Notes: a model not told the origin generated them from the letters alone. A stretch of DNA of 64,000 nucleotides from Chimonanthus salicifolius (GCA_013350335.1 CM023538.1:63229080-63293079), one strand, 5' to 3'. Counted from the first letter of the stretch, positions 36,204 through 49,064 are shown. A program made the numbers and translations.

Positions 36204-38945
36204 AGCTGAAGTAAATGAGCAATCAGATTACGCTCAATATCTATATCTTATCTTCACAAATTGCAGTCATCCTCAAGCAAAGTCCTATGTCACAGTAACA
36301 ATGACACCAAAAAACTAGACTTAATATTTGATGATCACCGACTTCCTACAGAATTCCAAGAACATGACAATTAACAGAAAAAAGAGCAAACATGACATAA
36401 GGGCATCATATTTCAGTAACCACACCAAACATACTTAACTTCAGAACCACCAACTCATGGAAAAAAGGAAAATCAACAGCAAGACATCTACCATTGGCAA
36501 TGAGGTAACAATGTCAAAACCATAGCTATTTCGATAGAAACTTTTTGTACCAATCCATGAAAAGAAAAGGTGATTGTCACAAGAAGAGCTAATAAAGGTG
36601 ATTGTTTCAACTCACCTCTAAAACTAACGCTATGTTTTCGTGCTACCAGATTTTAGGTCCCACAATGTCCATCTGGGATAAATAGAACATCTTTTTTTAT
36701 GTTTATCTTGATCATAATTTTGTGTGCAGAAACTGCATGTTCCCTGGATGTAAATCCCAAAACAGGACAGCCTATAATGGTGTCACATGAAATCACAATG
36801 GATATGGAGTATACTCATTAAAAAAATATGGGCCAATTTTTTGGATTGGACCCCTCCTGAAACAAGGAAATCAGGAAATATTGGGTCTCTCATAAATTTA
36901 ACAAAATCGATTTACTTGACAAGGAAACTTTAGATGACAAGGATAATAATAAGAAGCTAAGTCCGATGAGCAATCAGAATGTACTCGACTTCATATCTTT
37001 GCAAATGGTAGTTATCCTCACGCAAAGCTCAACATCCCAACTCGTGAGGGTTGGCTTGGCAGTCAAGAACCCGCTTGAGATGCGGGAGGTCTCGGGTTCA
37101 AGTCACTCTAACACAAAAGGGTCACTCCCCATAGTTTTACCCGGTGTGTGTGGATAGGGAGGTTTGCACATGCCCCAAAGATTAGCCAAGTAATCTAAGA
37201 GGCCTGGACACCTTGGTCTTCAAAAAAAAAAAGCTCAATATCCCAGTAACAGCGACACCACAAAACTAGACTTAATGAGTGATGATCACTGATTTTCCAG
37301 AAGAATTCAATGATAATAGTACATATGGTGCACCAGTACCAAGAACCAAAGCATTCCAATTAACAGAAGAAGAAGAGTAAACATGACATGAAGACGTCAT
37401 ATTTCAGTAACCACACCAAACAAACTGAATTACAGAACTACTAAACACTCGCAAAGAATGGAAAATCTATCCCTATCAACATGACATCTACCAAGGCAAC
37501 GTGGTAACAATCTCAAAATTATAGCTACCTTGTGAGAACCTAATTGTATCCATCCATGAAAGAAAAAGGCAATTGTCACAAGCAGAGCTAACAAACAAAG
37601 CATTGTCTAACATGGTAGGCAAGCAGCAATAGAACCCTGATATCAAACATTTCAGCATTTGGATCATAACCACCACACCAAATCTGATAGTTGTCTGATA
37701 CAGCTGCATCATCTCACCTCTAAAATTGACAATATTTTTCATGCCACCATGTTTTGGGCCCTACGATCTCCATCCAGGATTAATAGAATACCATTTTGAT
37801 GTTTATCTTGATCATGATTTTGTGTGTGAAAACTTGCCTGTTCTCTGCATGTAAATCCAAAAAGAGGACAGCCTACAATTTGTATCATATGAAATCACAA
37901 TCGATATGTATGGGGTATACACTCAGTAAAAAATATTATTTGGGATTTTGGTTTGGGCCCCTTCCGAAACAAGAAAATCAGGAATTATCAGGTTTTCTCA
38001 GAAATTTGACAAAACCAACATACTTTTTTTTTTTTGGGAATGAGAGAAAACCAATATATTTGGCAAGGAAATTTTAGATGACAAGACCAATAATAACAAG
38101 CTGAGGTGAGGTGAGCAATCAGAATGCACCCAACATCATATCTTTGCAAATAGCAGTCACCCTCGAGCAAAGTTCTATGTCCCAGTAACAGTGAAACCAC
38201 AAAACTAGATTTAATATGCGATGATCACCAACTTCTACAGAAGAATTCAGCAATCATAGCACATTAGGTGCACTAGTACCAAAATGGAACCCAGAACATG
38301 ACAATTAACAGAACGGGCAAACATGACATAAGGGCATCGTATTTCAGTAACTACACCAAACAGCTGAATTTCAGGACCACTTAACTCATGTGAAAAAATG
38401 GAAAATCTAGTCCAAGAACAAGACATCTTCCAAACGCAACATGGCAAGAGTCTCAGAATCATAGCTATTTCAAGACAACTTGATTGTACCCATGGATGAA
38501 AGAAAATGTAATTGTCACTAGCAGAACAAAACACTGTATTCCATGGTAGGTAAGCAGCTATAGAACCCCTGATATCAAACACTTCAACATTCATATCATA
38601 ACTGCCACACCAAAGCTAATATTTGTCTGATCCAGTTGCATTTATCTCACCTCTAAAGTTAACAATATGATTTCATGCTACCACATTCTGGGCCCTACAA
38701 TGGCCAACTGGGATAAATAGGATACTTTTTTTATGTTTATCTTGATCATGATCTTATGTGCAGAAAGTCAGAAATATGTTGTCCCTGCATGTAAATCCAA
38801 AAACAGGAAAGCCTGCAATGGATGAGTATGGGGCATCAAACCAGTAAAAATTATCGCAACAGGCCACTACTGAAATGAGAAAATCAGAAAATATCTGGTT
38901 TTCTCAGAAATTTGACAAATTTGACATGGGTGAAATTTCGGATGA
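36204..38945. repeat. Three-copy degenerate direct repeat (~0.75-0.95 kb units)
   Basis: Three head-to-tail copies start near 36204, 36955 and 38100. Each opens with an AAGCTGA/AGT..GAGCAATCAGA segment (GAGCAATCAG at 36217, 36968, 38113) and continues with CAAATTGCAGTCA-like, CAGTAACA..GA.ACCA, AAACATGACAT and TTTCAGTAAC blocks in the same order. Each later carries a GTTTATCTTGATCAT block and ends with TTGACAAR/ACTTTAGATGACAAG-like sequence. Copies differ by many substitutions and small indels, so the array is old. It lies inside the inferred leader intron of the gar2-related gene. The open frames are not kept between copies, so no protein is proposed. Confidence 0.75.
37040..37229 (+). mobile_element. 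tRNA-derived SINE (family A) with target-site duplications
   Basis: A near-complete copy of the commonest SINE in the window. It has an A-box-like TTGGCTTGGCAGTCAAGA region, a B-box GGTTCAAGTCA, the conserved body (CACTCCCCATAGTTTTACC, GATAGGGAGGTTTGCACATG, GACACCTTGGTCTTC) and a terminal A-run. It is flanked by AAAGCTCAACATCCCA (37024-37039) and AAAGCTCAATATCCCA (37230-37245), a 16-bp target duplication with one mismatch. It is present in only the middle copy of the surrounding threefold repeat, so it inserted after that repeat formed. Confidence 0.85.
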
Positions 38946-40368
38946 GCTGTTGTTTCTCAAATTCGATGTTCGGGTTTTTGAGAAATTATAAAAAAAAACT
39001 GAGCCCAAAATGGACTGTGATGGACGAAATTTCTGCAAAAAAAATTCCAGTGCCCCTGGGGAGTGGGGACGGAGATATCAGTTACAGGCAACATTCGAAA
39101 CTCATGTTTATTCCAAGGGAACCTGAAATTCAAACAGTCCACCTGCGTTCCCGAACACAAACAACCCAAGCGACATTAATGCTCATGTGTTTTCGATGGA
39201 TATTAGTAATTTACTAGGATTTGAAATATTTGAATCTCTCTTAACTTGAGCCTCTCTGTTAGAATTGGATTGTTATACACATCCATCCCATTGTGCTGTA
39301 TATATGCTATTAACATCTGATGGAAAATAGATAAGTTTTAAATCATTCTTCTATTATTTCAAGTTGTATCTATGTACGGGTATTACAGTTGGTCTAAACT
39401 TCTAGAATTCGATGCGGTATTGGGATACCCATATTATCAAAAAAAAATCAATCTAACGACAAACTGGGATACATCTTAAGTTACATGAAATTTATCCATT
39501 AAACCAGAATTCTTCCTGGTTTCACCCTTGGCTAATACCAGACAAACAACAATAGGAAAGTAGTTTCATTTACAGCTTAAAGAGCTCACAAAAACCCGAA
39601 ATGACACTGTCTGAACATCAAAAACACAATTTCAGAAGAAAATATGAAATGGGTCATTCCCTATTTTGTCACAAACATCATTAGATTCAAAATATCGCAA
39701 TCAGAGACCAGTATCGGATCAAATGGAGATAACGTAAATGGAAAAAGAAGAAATTTAAGGAAAAAAAAAAAAGAGAAGAAAAACAGAAGCTTACCATTTT
39801 GTTTACTACAGGAGTATTCCTTCCCCCTTTTTTCCTGCTGAAGAAAAATTACAAGAACAAAAAAAAAAAAAACGCTTGGAATGGAAATGAATATCAAGTG
39901 CGAAGACGGACGATGAAACAGTAACAAATGCGAGCGAGCAAGAGAGAGAGAGAGAGAAAGAGGAATTCAAAAACGACAGGGGTGCATTAATCTAATCTAA
40001 TCTAATCCTAGACTCACAAAGTCAAATGGAAAGTATTTGTATTAGTAATGATAATGATAATTTAAATTTAAATTTAAAAAATTAAAAGATAAAATAATTT
40101 ATTGAATCTCATTTTAACAGTTAAATAAATTCTATTATAAACCCATTCTGTCATCTCAAACTTTTCATTATTAAATGTGTCTCACTCTCTCCATAATAGT
40201 CATTAATCTTCTAAACAGATTTTTTTTTCTTCTTTTTCACTTCAGTAGCTGGTCTTAAGAATTTCATAGTCAAGGTGCGTACATTTATTACATGGAAATC
40301 CTTGAATTTTTTTGTTAAAAAATAAAATAAAATAAATTGGTTCTTATAGGGGATTAACTTCAGAATAT

Positions 40369-40372
<4 letters not shown>

Positions 40373-40420
<48 letters not shown>
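40373..40420. repeat. (TA)n microsatellite
   Basis: About 46 bases of TA repeats. A second AT run lies at 40563-40587. The tyrosine/isoleucine-rich open frames across both are artefacts. Confidence 0.95.
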
Positions 40421-40422
<2 letters not shown>

Positions 40423-40587
40423 ACATTCTCCTTCCATATTTGAGATTGACTTTACTGTTTTTAACAAACTCAACTTTGTTTATACTTTGTCATTAAATAA
40501 TTTATTAAAAAAATTCTTTAATAAACAACTTTTCATTTGTATATATTTCTTTAGTTGTCAGCATATATATATATATATATATATATA

Positions 40588-43500
40588 AAGTTATTTTCTC
40601 TATTTTTCATTTTTTCAACCTTTAGATCGATTATAGTAAGAACACCCCTCCTCATATGTGAATGTCTGACTAATGCCATTGCACCCTCTGATATAGTGAT
40701 ATGTATTGTTGAAGGACTAAAGCTTTCTCATTCCTTTGACCATTCATACGTATATTCATATAAAAGTATTAAGAAAAACGTAAATTTACGGTGCCAAAAT
40801 TGAATGAAATTTTACTTTTACTTTTACTTTGCTCCTTTTTCCTCTTTCTAAAAGTATAAAATCAGAGTTTCATTTATATTTGGTGCACTTTGACATAAAT
40901 TCTAGAGTTTTTCACTCTTACGATTTTACCATTGTCTTTGCATTTATCAGCCGGAAAATTGCCTTTTCGAATTCATACTCTGTTGGATAACTCATCATCG
41001 TGGGTCGTCGTTCAAAATTCAAATTTCGAGATAATTTTATAAATTCTTCTTTTTTAATTAAATATAATTATTCTACATTTTAATATATTCTATTTGTATA
41101 AAATATATATTCAAAAAAAATTATTTTTTTACACAATTACATATAAATTTTTGTTGGACAAGGACATGAGCCAAGATGTCGGTGGTTGATATTTTAGAAT
41201 ATTTTTCAAAAAATACCGAAGTGATCAAATTTTTACAAGAACTCTATAGATCAAATTTCCCTCAATAAAAAAAATCATTCTCGATTCTTCGACATCCAAT
41301 ATGTGCAATTAAGAAGTTTACATATGTTCCAAGCATTATCACAAATCTCGTTCTCGGGATATTAACGGCAACTGTTAATAGCGGCATATTTTCAAATTCT
41401 CAAATTTTTATCGAGAATTTAACGGGAAAACCTCGAGAAAAATATATTATTTAAAAAATAATAAAACTAAATATAAAAAATAAATAATGTGGCTGAAATT
41501 TGAAAAAATAAATGATATGTCAGAAATAAAAAATGTATATTTAGCCCAAGCAGTTTTAACAGTAATTTAATGGTAAAATCTCGCAATTTTAACGGAAATT
41601 TACCGTTTCTCACGATAAAAATGTGTTTTTAACTGGAATTTACCGTTAAAAACGGCAGACGCTATAAATTCAGGTTTTTAACTTAAAAAGTTATTTTACC
41701 AATATTTTTATGATAAAAAAGAAAATATCAAATGATACATTCGATTCCAAGGACGTGGAATTGGAAATACTTGCATCATGTACAAAGACATTTGATTCAG
41801 TGTTGAAAAGTGAAAATTTAGACTTATGTGATGGTCTGACGGACTACCAAATTGGTAGCCCATTGCTTATGAAAATGAAGGACTTTAGTGTGACCCACCT
41901 GTATCTATGGTTTGGGCTCACACAATAAGAGACGCCTCTGCGCGAGCTGGTGGAGGTTACCAAGCCTGTGGGTCTCACCTCCCAGTGAATCCTCTGGAAG
42001 TTCACTTCCATGGATCAGTGAAAATCACCTAATCCTTTAATTCGGAAATGTCATTTAAACACTATATTTTATTTTTATTAATTGAATTCAGCCCATCTAT
42101 TTCACTCTAAGTTTGAAAATTATAGTATATTATTTTTATTTTCTATAATCTAATGGCCCACATGAGAGAGAATTCTCCTATCTTTTATTTTCTAATAAAA
42201 ATAATCTTTTCATGTAATTTTTAATTTTTTATAAAAATTTAGGTTTGATCAGTAACTAAAATTTTTTATCTAAGTTAAATTAGGTCAAATAGAAACTCTA
42301 TCATCACATGTAGTCAGCCTCACCTATTGCCACCTCTAAATTAAGACATTGAGGATCACGTAGTAGCTTCGTTACTTGATATTTACAATAAATAAATTTT
42401 AAAATGAAGTATTATTGAATACACTGAAATATCAGAGATTGTTTTGATTTTTTCAATGATTTACTATGTGTCATCTTTAAAATTTTCAATATTTTAATTT
42501 TGACTTGAATCACAGTTAACTCAGTGAATTTAATTTTAACTCGTAAAAGTCAAGAGAAAGTATATAATGTCAAAACCATAAGAGATTAGTTTGATGGTCA
42601 ATTCTCATATTTGTTTGTAGGAAGCCTTTAGATTAAGCCTCCCTTAATACAAAAAGAGCTACTCTCTTTAATTATTTATTCGGCATATGTGAATTAAGAG
42701 ATTTACACATGCTTTGAAAATTAATTAAGTGAGACGTTTGAAAATTTTAAGTGAGACGAATACAAAATGGGTACCTTCTAAATTTTACATTTTGTAATTT
42801 TTTGAATTTCCACCTTGCCAAACAGACCCAACCTTTGGGTTTGGAGTGAAGGAGCAAGAGTGTGGGACCCACACCCACAAGTGTCTAGATGGGTCCCACA
42901 CGTTTTATATGTGGGGGGCCTCCATGGATTGGGGGTTGCCATTCTTTCTAACTGCTACGGTTTTTCTTTTCTTTCAGTAAAAACCGTTACCTTTTTTACC
43001 CGTTCTTTTAACGAGAACTGTTACTGTTTATCAGTTTATGCATAGCTCTGTCTCGATCGATTGGCTCATTTTGGCTGTGCAGTGTAACGGAACTTCACCT
43101 TTATATTTAAAGCAGTGACCATTACGGTACAACCACAATTTCGAAACCCGGCGATAGTACAAGTTTGAAGTGGGACTATTTGTTCACATTTTTTCATAAA
43201 TTATCTATTTTTATATTATAATTGTTTTTCTATTTTAATCATTTTATATATTTTTTACATATTTTAAACATTGACATGATAAATGATGTGGAGGAATGAT
43301 CCTATTATATCATTCTAATAGTAAGGATGATTTAAATTAACATTATTCAGAATAGGTGAAGCCTACTTCTTAAAAACCTAAATTGTTCATTAATTTTTAA
43401 ATGTATTTTAAATTTCGTGAAACCTTTATACCCATAATTAATTTGATTAAATGAAAAGTGCTTAATGAAAAAATTATAAAATTTATTAAACTTCTCTCAT

Positions 43501-43999
43501 TTCATCCATCCAATGATAGACTAAAGAAATACACGTCTCAATCTTTGTATTTAAAATTTAATGAGTCAATTTAGATTTTTAAGAGGTAGATTTTATAAGT
43601 ATGAATGACATATAAAGTCATCTCTATCATTAAAATAAAGCATAGCATCATTTCTCAAAGATGACCATCACTATGAAGGGTGAATCAAGAATTTTTGAGG
43701 TAAGGACATAAAGATCTCATGTAGGACCCACTTATTAATGAATCTAAGTTCATTAAAATTATTTTTCTCTTTTTATAAGTTAGATCTCCAATAATTTATA
43801 ATTTTCATTTGATGCATTTTCACTGGGAGATAAAACATGACAAAACAAAATATTTATTTAATAATTTATTTTTAATATTAAAACTTAAGAATTAACATAA
43901 TTCAATAAATCATACTGTTAATATGATAATAGTTTTTTTTAATAATTTATCCATTTATATAAATTTTTATTGTAAAATAAAGTTTACGATTAACTTAAC
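40588..43999. other. AT-rich intergenic DNA
   Basis: Contains a stretch at 41360-41660 with repeated TTAACGG / CCGTTAA words (ATTTACCGTTTCTC, TTTACCGTTAAAAACGGC), probably an unclassified MITE; similar words occur at 11030-11050. A degenerate family A SINE lies near 42590-42730. No gene recognised. Confidence 0.45.
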
Positions 44000-44350
44000 C
44001 GTAAAAAATTCAGTTGAAATGTAAGAGGTCTTGTGTTCAAATCACTTTCAACATAAGAAGATTACTCTCCTATAATACTCTCTCTGTCCCAAATTAATTA
44101 TCCTATATGGATTTTAGAATTGTCCCAAAATAGTTGTCTCATTTGTATTGTAGTAGTATAAAGTGTGTTAAAAATAAGTGAGATCACACGGAGTACAAGC
44201 CTTATATAGAGAATTCCTTAATAAAAACAAATATTTCAAATGAGACAATTAAAATGGGACGGAGGGAGGATTATTCAGTGTATTTGAATAGAGAAGTCAC
44301 ATATTCTAGAATTAATCAGATTATCTAAGAGACTTAAATACCTAAGATTT
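44000..44350 (+). mobile_element. SINE family A copy split by a Stowaway-like MITE
   Basis: The left part has GTGTTCAAATCACTTTCAA (B-box area) and ATTACTCTCCTATAA. The right part has TCAGTGTATTTGAATAGAGA, AGAATTAATCAGATTATC and GACTTAAATACCTAAG. They are contiguous in the SINE consensus but separated here by about 190 bp. Confidence 0.6.
44078..44268. mobile_element. Stowaway-like (Tc1/mariner) MITE
   Basis: Left end CTCTCTCTGTCCCA, right end TGGGACGGAGGGAG, the standard plant Stowaway-type terminus CTCCCTCCGTCCCA. TA precedes the left end. The interior includes TTATATAGAGAATTCCTTA and ACAAATATTTCAAATGAGAC, shared with the copy near 22.8 kb. Confidence 0.85.
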
Positions 44351-45550
44351 TAAAAAAATTAAAGTTTAAGAGATTCTAGGATTTAAGTTGAATTAACTTA
44401 TTTTACTTTTATATGAAATATATGAAAAATAGTTAAAAACGGAAAAAAAGAAAATATTAAAATTGGTTTTAGTAAGAAGAATTTGACTAGTCTTAATTGA
44501 AAAATAAGAAAATTTATTTATAGTACATTTAAATAGGAAACTAACATAATAAATTAGAAGGATTTGACATTATATGACAATATTAGCAATAAAAAGTTGA
44601 AAAATTTATGTGAAGATAACAAAAAAAATAGAAAAGAGAAATGAAATTGGATTTAGTGAGTAAAAAAATTAGTGTCAACTTTACTCTGTTTGCACCTTAA
44701 AATGAAAATGAAATTCGGATAAAATATACAATAGAATTTATTTTATATATTTATTTGATAACTTTTAATTTGTGAGACAGAGTAAGGAGCCGTTGACCGA
44801 CACCTGTCATGCAAGCATTTAGATTTTGCATGAAGGGAGCCAGCTAAAATGTCGCCAGGTGGGGCCCAGTCAGACTTCAACTGCAGAAAATAAAGAGTTG
44901 AATCTAACTGTACCCAAATACAGATGGTTGGGATCTGGTCAGATTCCAAATCTTTGACTTTCTAATGAAGAAAAAGATGGTGGCCCACCCAACCACTCAA
45001 ATTCATGATCCCTCCCACCACTCCTCATAATGAAGTGATGGATCTGGTCCATCTGATAAATGGGCCCCACAGTGGGTAAGGCCCACAAGCCCAAAACCAG
45101 CAATGGCATCAATCCCATATTCCCATTAGTTCACTCTCCCTAAGTGAGGTAAAAGAAAAATAACACCTGAGGACCACCAAAATTGTCGTGCATCTCCTCC
45201 ATCAAATTGGGGGTTTGCTCCCTTGGGACCAAATTCTGGTGTTGGCACTTGGTTTATTCAGACGGGATGTGTAGGCAATTGTGGTGCGGGTTTCAGGATA
45301 TTAGTTTTGTTGGGTATATGTCTTAGAAATACGCTTGTTATAAAAAAAATGGGATTTTAATGATATTAAAATAATATAATTTGAGTAATATATATAAATA
45401 TGTCACTAGTTATTTTGATCAGTATAATGTGATGGTATATTTGATAATTTCTTATTGGTATTTTAAGAAGTGATTAAGTATTGACTTATGTAAAAAAATC
45501 AAATAATTATTTTTTCTAAGAATAATGTAAATAGTTAAGATAGTTGAGAG

Positions 45551-45728
45551 CAGGGGTTCAAATATCGGCCGATACATATCGTATCGGCCGATATGTATCG
45601 GTTTTGAGCTAATGAATATCGGCCGATATATATCGTTATCGGCCGATATTCACAATATCGACTGAAATATCGGCCGATATCGACTAGAAAGAGAAAAATA
45701 TCAGCCGAAAACACTTTTTAAACCCCTG
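45551..45728. mobile_element. hAT-like MITE, 'ATCGGCCGAT' family, copy C
   Basis: 178 bp from CAGGGGTTCAAATATCGG to CTTTTTAAACCCCTG. Target duplication GTTGAGAG / GTTGAGAC (45543-45550, 45729-45736; seven of eight). Five exact ATCGGCCGAT palindromes occur within about 120 bases, the densest in the window. Confidence 0.87.
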
Positions 45729-46339
45729 GTTGAGACTTAAGACTGCTGATGTAAATAGCTGACAATTTTAAATAGTTAAGATTGTCAATATTTGCCTAAA
45801 TATGGTTGAAATAGTTGACAATGTAATTGTGCCTCAATTAAGACCTCAGTAGTTTCTTATAGTTCACACCATGTAAGGCAAATTTTTTATTGAATATAAA
45901 TATAAACGTAGATTTTTTCTTTTAAAATTAATTGTACTTAAACTAAATACTCAATTTCTTTTGAAAACAACTATTTTAAATAATTATTTTGAAAAGACAA
46001 TAAAGCTCGATTCTTCCTTTAAATTGTGTGATGGTCAATACTGTTCAATTCAAAAATTAAATACTCACAAAGACGACACATCAAGTAGTGGGCCACATGT
46101 ACCATGTATTATGGCCCACCACCAAAATAGCACACTTTGATAGGGTTATTGTATCCTCTTAACGTCACCCTAATGAAAGGTTTGTGCAATTGGATGTGAT
46201 ATCTGTCCACCCATTTATGCCTCCATTTATAAACCTAAAAAACCTTCATTGGAATGGTTATAATGATCCAATCAGTTTTGGTGAATGGTCTTGATCAGTT
46301 ACTACTGAGTACGAATAGGAGTAAATGTATTTTCTTTTT

Positions 46340-46505
46340 TTTTAGATTTACGTTGGGAAAATTAAGACACAATCCTATTAAAACCCCTACGGGTGAGTCT
46401 ACTACCCCTTAGGGCACACCAAGATTAGGTCATGGGGGCTCGAACCCGTAACCTCCCGCTTTATGAGGCGGGAGGCAACCAGTTGAGCTACATCCATATG
46501 GGTAG
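46340..46505 (-). mobile_element. tRNA-derived SINE (family B), best copy
   Basis: Read on the minus strand: CCATATGGATGTAGCTCAAC (A-box TAGCTCAACTGG), a GCGGGAGG hairpin arm pair, B-box GGGTTCGAGCCCCC, then ATGACCTAATCTTGGTGTGC, GGGTAGTAGACTCACCCGTA, GTTTTAATAGGATTGTG and an A-rich tail (the T-run at 46330-46342 on the plus strand). The head keeps a pol III promoter layout, but it is not a functional tRNA gene. Confidence 0.85.
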
Positions 46506-47579
46506 GACTAAATGTATTTATGTAGTATTACATTAATTTTATATGTTCTTTTAAGACCAAGGTATCCAATTGTCTCACATGACAATCGTTGAGGCATGTG
46601 TAAACCTTCTAATCCACAAATGTCGAGTACAAAACTAAGGAAAATGGCCCTTTTTGTATTGAAGGGGGTTTGATCCCACGCCGAGTACATTAATTTTATT
46701 TGTTAAGTTCAAGTTAGAGCATGAATTTCATGTTTCAAGAGATTGGACGATTTAGATAAGTGCACCACTTAAAAAAAAAAAGCATTTTCCGAGCTTAAAA
46801 TAATAAGATCATCTCAATTCTTGATTATACTATCCAAAGCTTCAAAAGTCTATAATAATTTTTTAAAATTCAACAACATGGTCGCATTACTTGCATGGAC
46901 TCAAAATGGACAAATATCAAGATCTCAAGATTCTACTAATCTAATTCATCTAATGTTCTAATCGAGATAAACACGAATGAGATGGTTTGGTCATACAAAT
47001 TGGAGATGAGAGAGACACTACTCCAAGTTGAAAAGATTATAAATCACCAGTATAACGAGAAAAAAATAAACCACTTAAAACATGAAAAGAAATTAGAAAA
47101 GATATGTAGATAGTAGGGTAACTATATGTATCAGTTTGTCGAAAAGTTGATTTTAGATAGATGGAATTTTGACTAATGAGTAATGATGATTATAATGATA
47201 AATTATGTAGTATTTCACACGTGAGAATTAATTCGGACATGGGATATCAATTTTTTAATGAAATTTATAAATACATATTTTTTTTAAAAGTAATGAAAAA
47301 AAAAGAAAAGAAAAAGTTAGCATTCAAGTTGGAGAATTCCCATCTCATTGTGTGGAATGTAAGAGATGCCCACTCATGCCCACTCATGCAAGCAAATGCT
47401 GACAATACCACAAGAATATTAATATATTTTGATGAGATTCTACTTCCCAAGTCCACATGAATGTGATTCTCAATGACAGTGTACCAAGGAAAATGACAAA
47501 TTTAATGCACAATTCCTAGTATACCAAACATGCCTATGGATAGTAGCAACATATTCCATATCATATGTATAGATGTTGA

Positions 47580-47755
47580 TAGATTTTTTTTTTTTTAAAT
47601 CTACATGTGAGAAACCGTGGGATACCTAGCGTAAAACTCCCATGAGTGAGCCCATTACCCCTATAGCACATCAAGATTAGATCATGGGAGCTTGAACCTA
47701 CAACCTCCCGCTTCTTGAGACAGAAGGTAACCAGTTGAACTACACTCATGTGTTA
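47580..47755 (-). mobile_element. SINE family B
   Basis: Minus-strand text has GAGTGTAGTTCAACTGGTTA, TCTTGAGAAGCGGGAGG-like hairpin sequence (degenerate), GTTCAAGCTCCCATGAT, CTAATCTTGATGTGC and GGGTAATGGGCTCACTC, ending in the T-run at 47587-47598 read as poly(A). Confidence 0.8.
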
Positions 47756-48604
47756 TTTATATTAGAATTAGGTTAATTTGATTTAATTATTATTATTTTT
47801 TTAATTTTGAAGTTCTATGTTTGATCTAAATTATGGGTTCATTATCATGATAGATCAAGTATTTATTCATTGATTTATTTTTAATCTTAAAAATGAAATG
47901 ATAACATGTTTCATATGAGTTTCATCTCAATTCTTACAGTATGATGGCCTCTATAATAATTTATCTATCTATATAATTTTTACAATCATCAGATAGAATC
48001 TAGTATCAGACATACTCTGTAAAAAAACTTGGGTTCTTTGACCTAGGCATTTACCGTGTCTGCCCTTTTATTAAAAAAATACTATAATATTTAGATACCT
48101 TAATGTGTTGGTGTCTTTAAGAAAAATTAACTATAAAAATATCTCATTAGTAATTGCACTTTGTAGTAATTAGTACTGAATCTTTTAATGAAATATTTCT
48201 TTTGGAGCCATAAGTAACCCTAGTTAGGCTTTAACATGAATGACTTCATTTAATATCACTACAAGTTTTTAACTTTGCAATACATTGAACTATCCTTTTG
48301 CAAAATATTAATGAGAGATTTAAATTATTTTTGTGTAACTAGGCCCTTTTTTTTTTTTTTCTCAATTTCAACCTCCAATTATATCAATGCCGCATTAATG
48401 ATTTGCAAACCTTTTCTACCCTTTTTAATAATCCACTCTTTTCAATTTAATTTATTTACCTCAACTCATTTAATTTTAAAAACTCTATAACAAAGAATCA
48501 AAGTGATTTAGTAAGTCTTAAACTTGACAAGTGAAACATTCAAGTGAGCATGTACATCCTCTTTGTAAGTTGTAACAACTTTTAAATGATGGGACTTAGA
48601 AAAT

Positions 48605-48775
48605 GGTAATTTTTTTATTAACGTTCGAAAACTCAGACATAGTCCTATTAAAATTTTTATGGATGAATCCACTACCATAAAGTATACTAAGATTAGGCTA
48701 TGGGGGGCTCGAATCCACAACCTCCCACTTCTTGAGGTGAGAGGCAACCAATTAAACTACATCTATATGGGTCTT
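48605..48775 (-). mobile_element. SINE family B
   Basis: The minus strand shows CCATATAGATGTAGTTTAAT, TCAAGAAGTGGGAGG, TTGTGGATTCGAGCCCCCC, CTAATCTTAGTATAC, GGTAGTGGATTCATCC and TTTTAATAGGACTATGTC. Confidence 0.8.
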
Positions 48776-49064
48776 GGAAATGGTATTTAGTGAAACAGGG
48801 AATGTTACTACCCTATAAGCACTCAAAAGGTCTTCAAATAAAGATACTAATTTTCATGAATGGGTCTAAGCTTAAAAAATCTAAATCTCAAATAGGCCCA
48901 ATACAAAAGACTGATCCATCCTCTTAAAAAAGACTCATAAATTAAGTACACTTCTACATAGCAATAATTATGTTGAGATTTTTTGATGATTTTTCATGAA
49001 CATGGTGGGGCTCAATTTGCATACCATTCACTCTAGAGCTTCTTGTGTATTAGTTAAGTATATA

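Larger units (their letters stand above)
35572..39965 (-). promoter_or_regulatory. Probable split 5' leader of the gar2-related gene, with a ~4.1-kb leader intron and short uORFs
   Basis: The coding ATG lies in an exon that starts at 35687, after a strong acceptor (TTTTTCTTGACAG). A candidate first leader exon is about 39795-39965 on the minus strand: it has a GA/CT microsatellite at its 5' end, typical of plant leaders, and finishes AACAAAATG then GTAAGC. Joining the two gives a leader with several short upstream frames: one begins at the ATG touching the donor and encodes MVNGQFSKKH, another encodes MTEVI. All end before or out of frame with the main ATG. The exon and junction are inferred from splice motifs only. 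Another first exon nearer to 35.7 kb is possible. Confidence 0.4.

Noticed and set aside
37488..38594. Minus-strand open frames of 84 and 115 codons in the leader-intron repeats
   Set aside because: The corresponding frames are interrupted in the sister repeat units, so there is no sign of selection for protein.
46430..46500. Possible tRNA gene, because of intact A-box and B-box
   Set aside because: There is no cloverleaf of normal tRNA length. The head is followed by a shared SINE body and a poly(A) tail, and several copies exist in the window.
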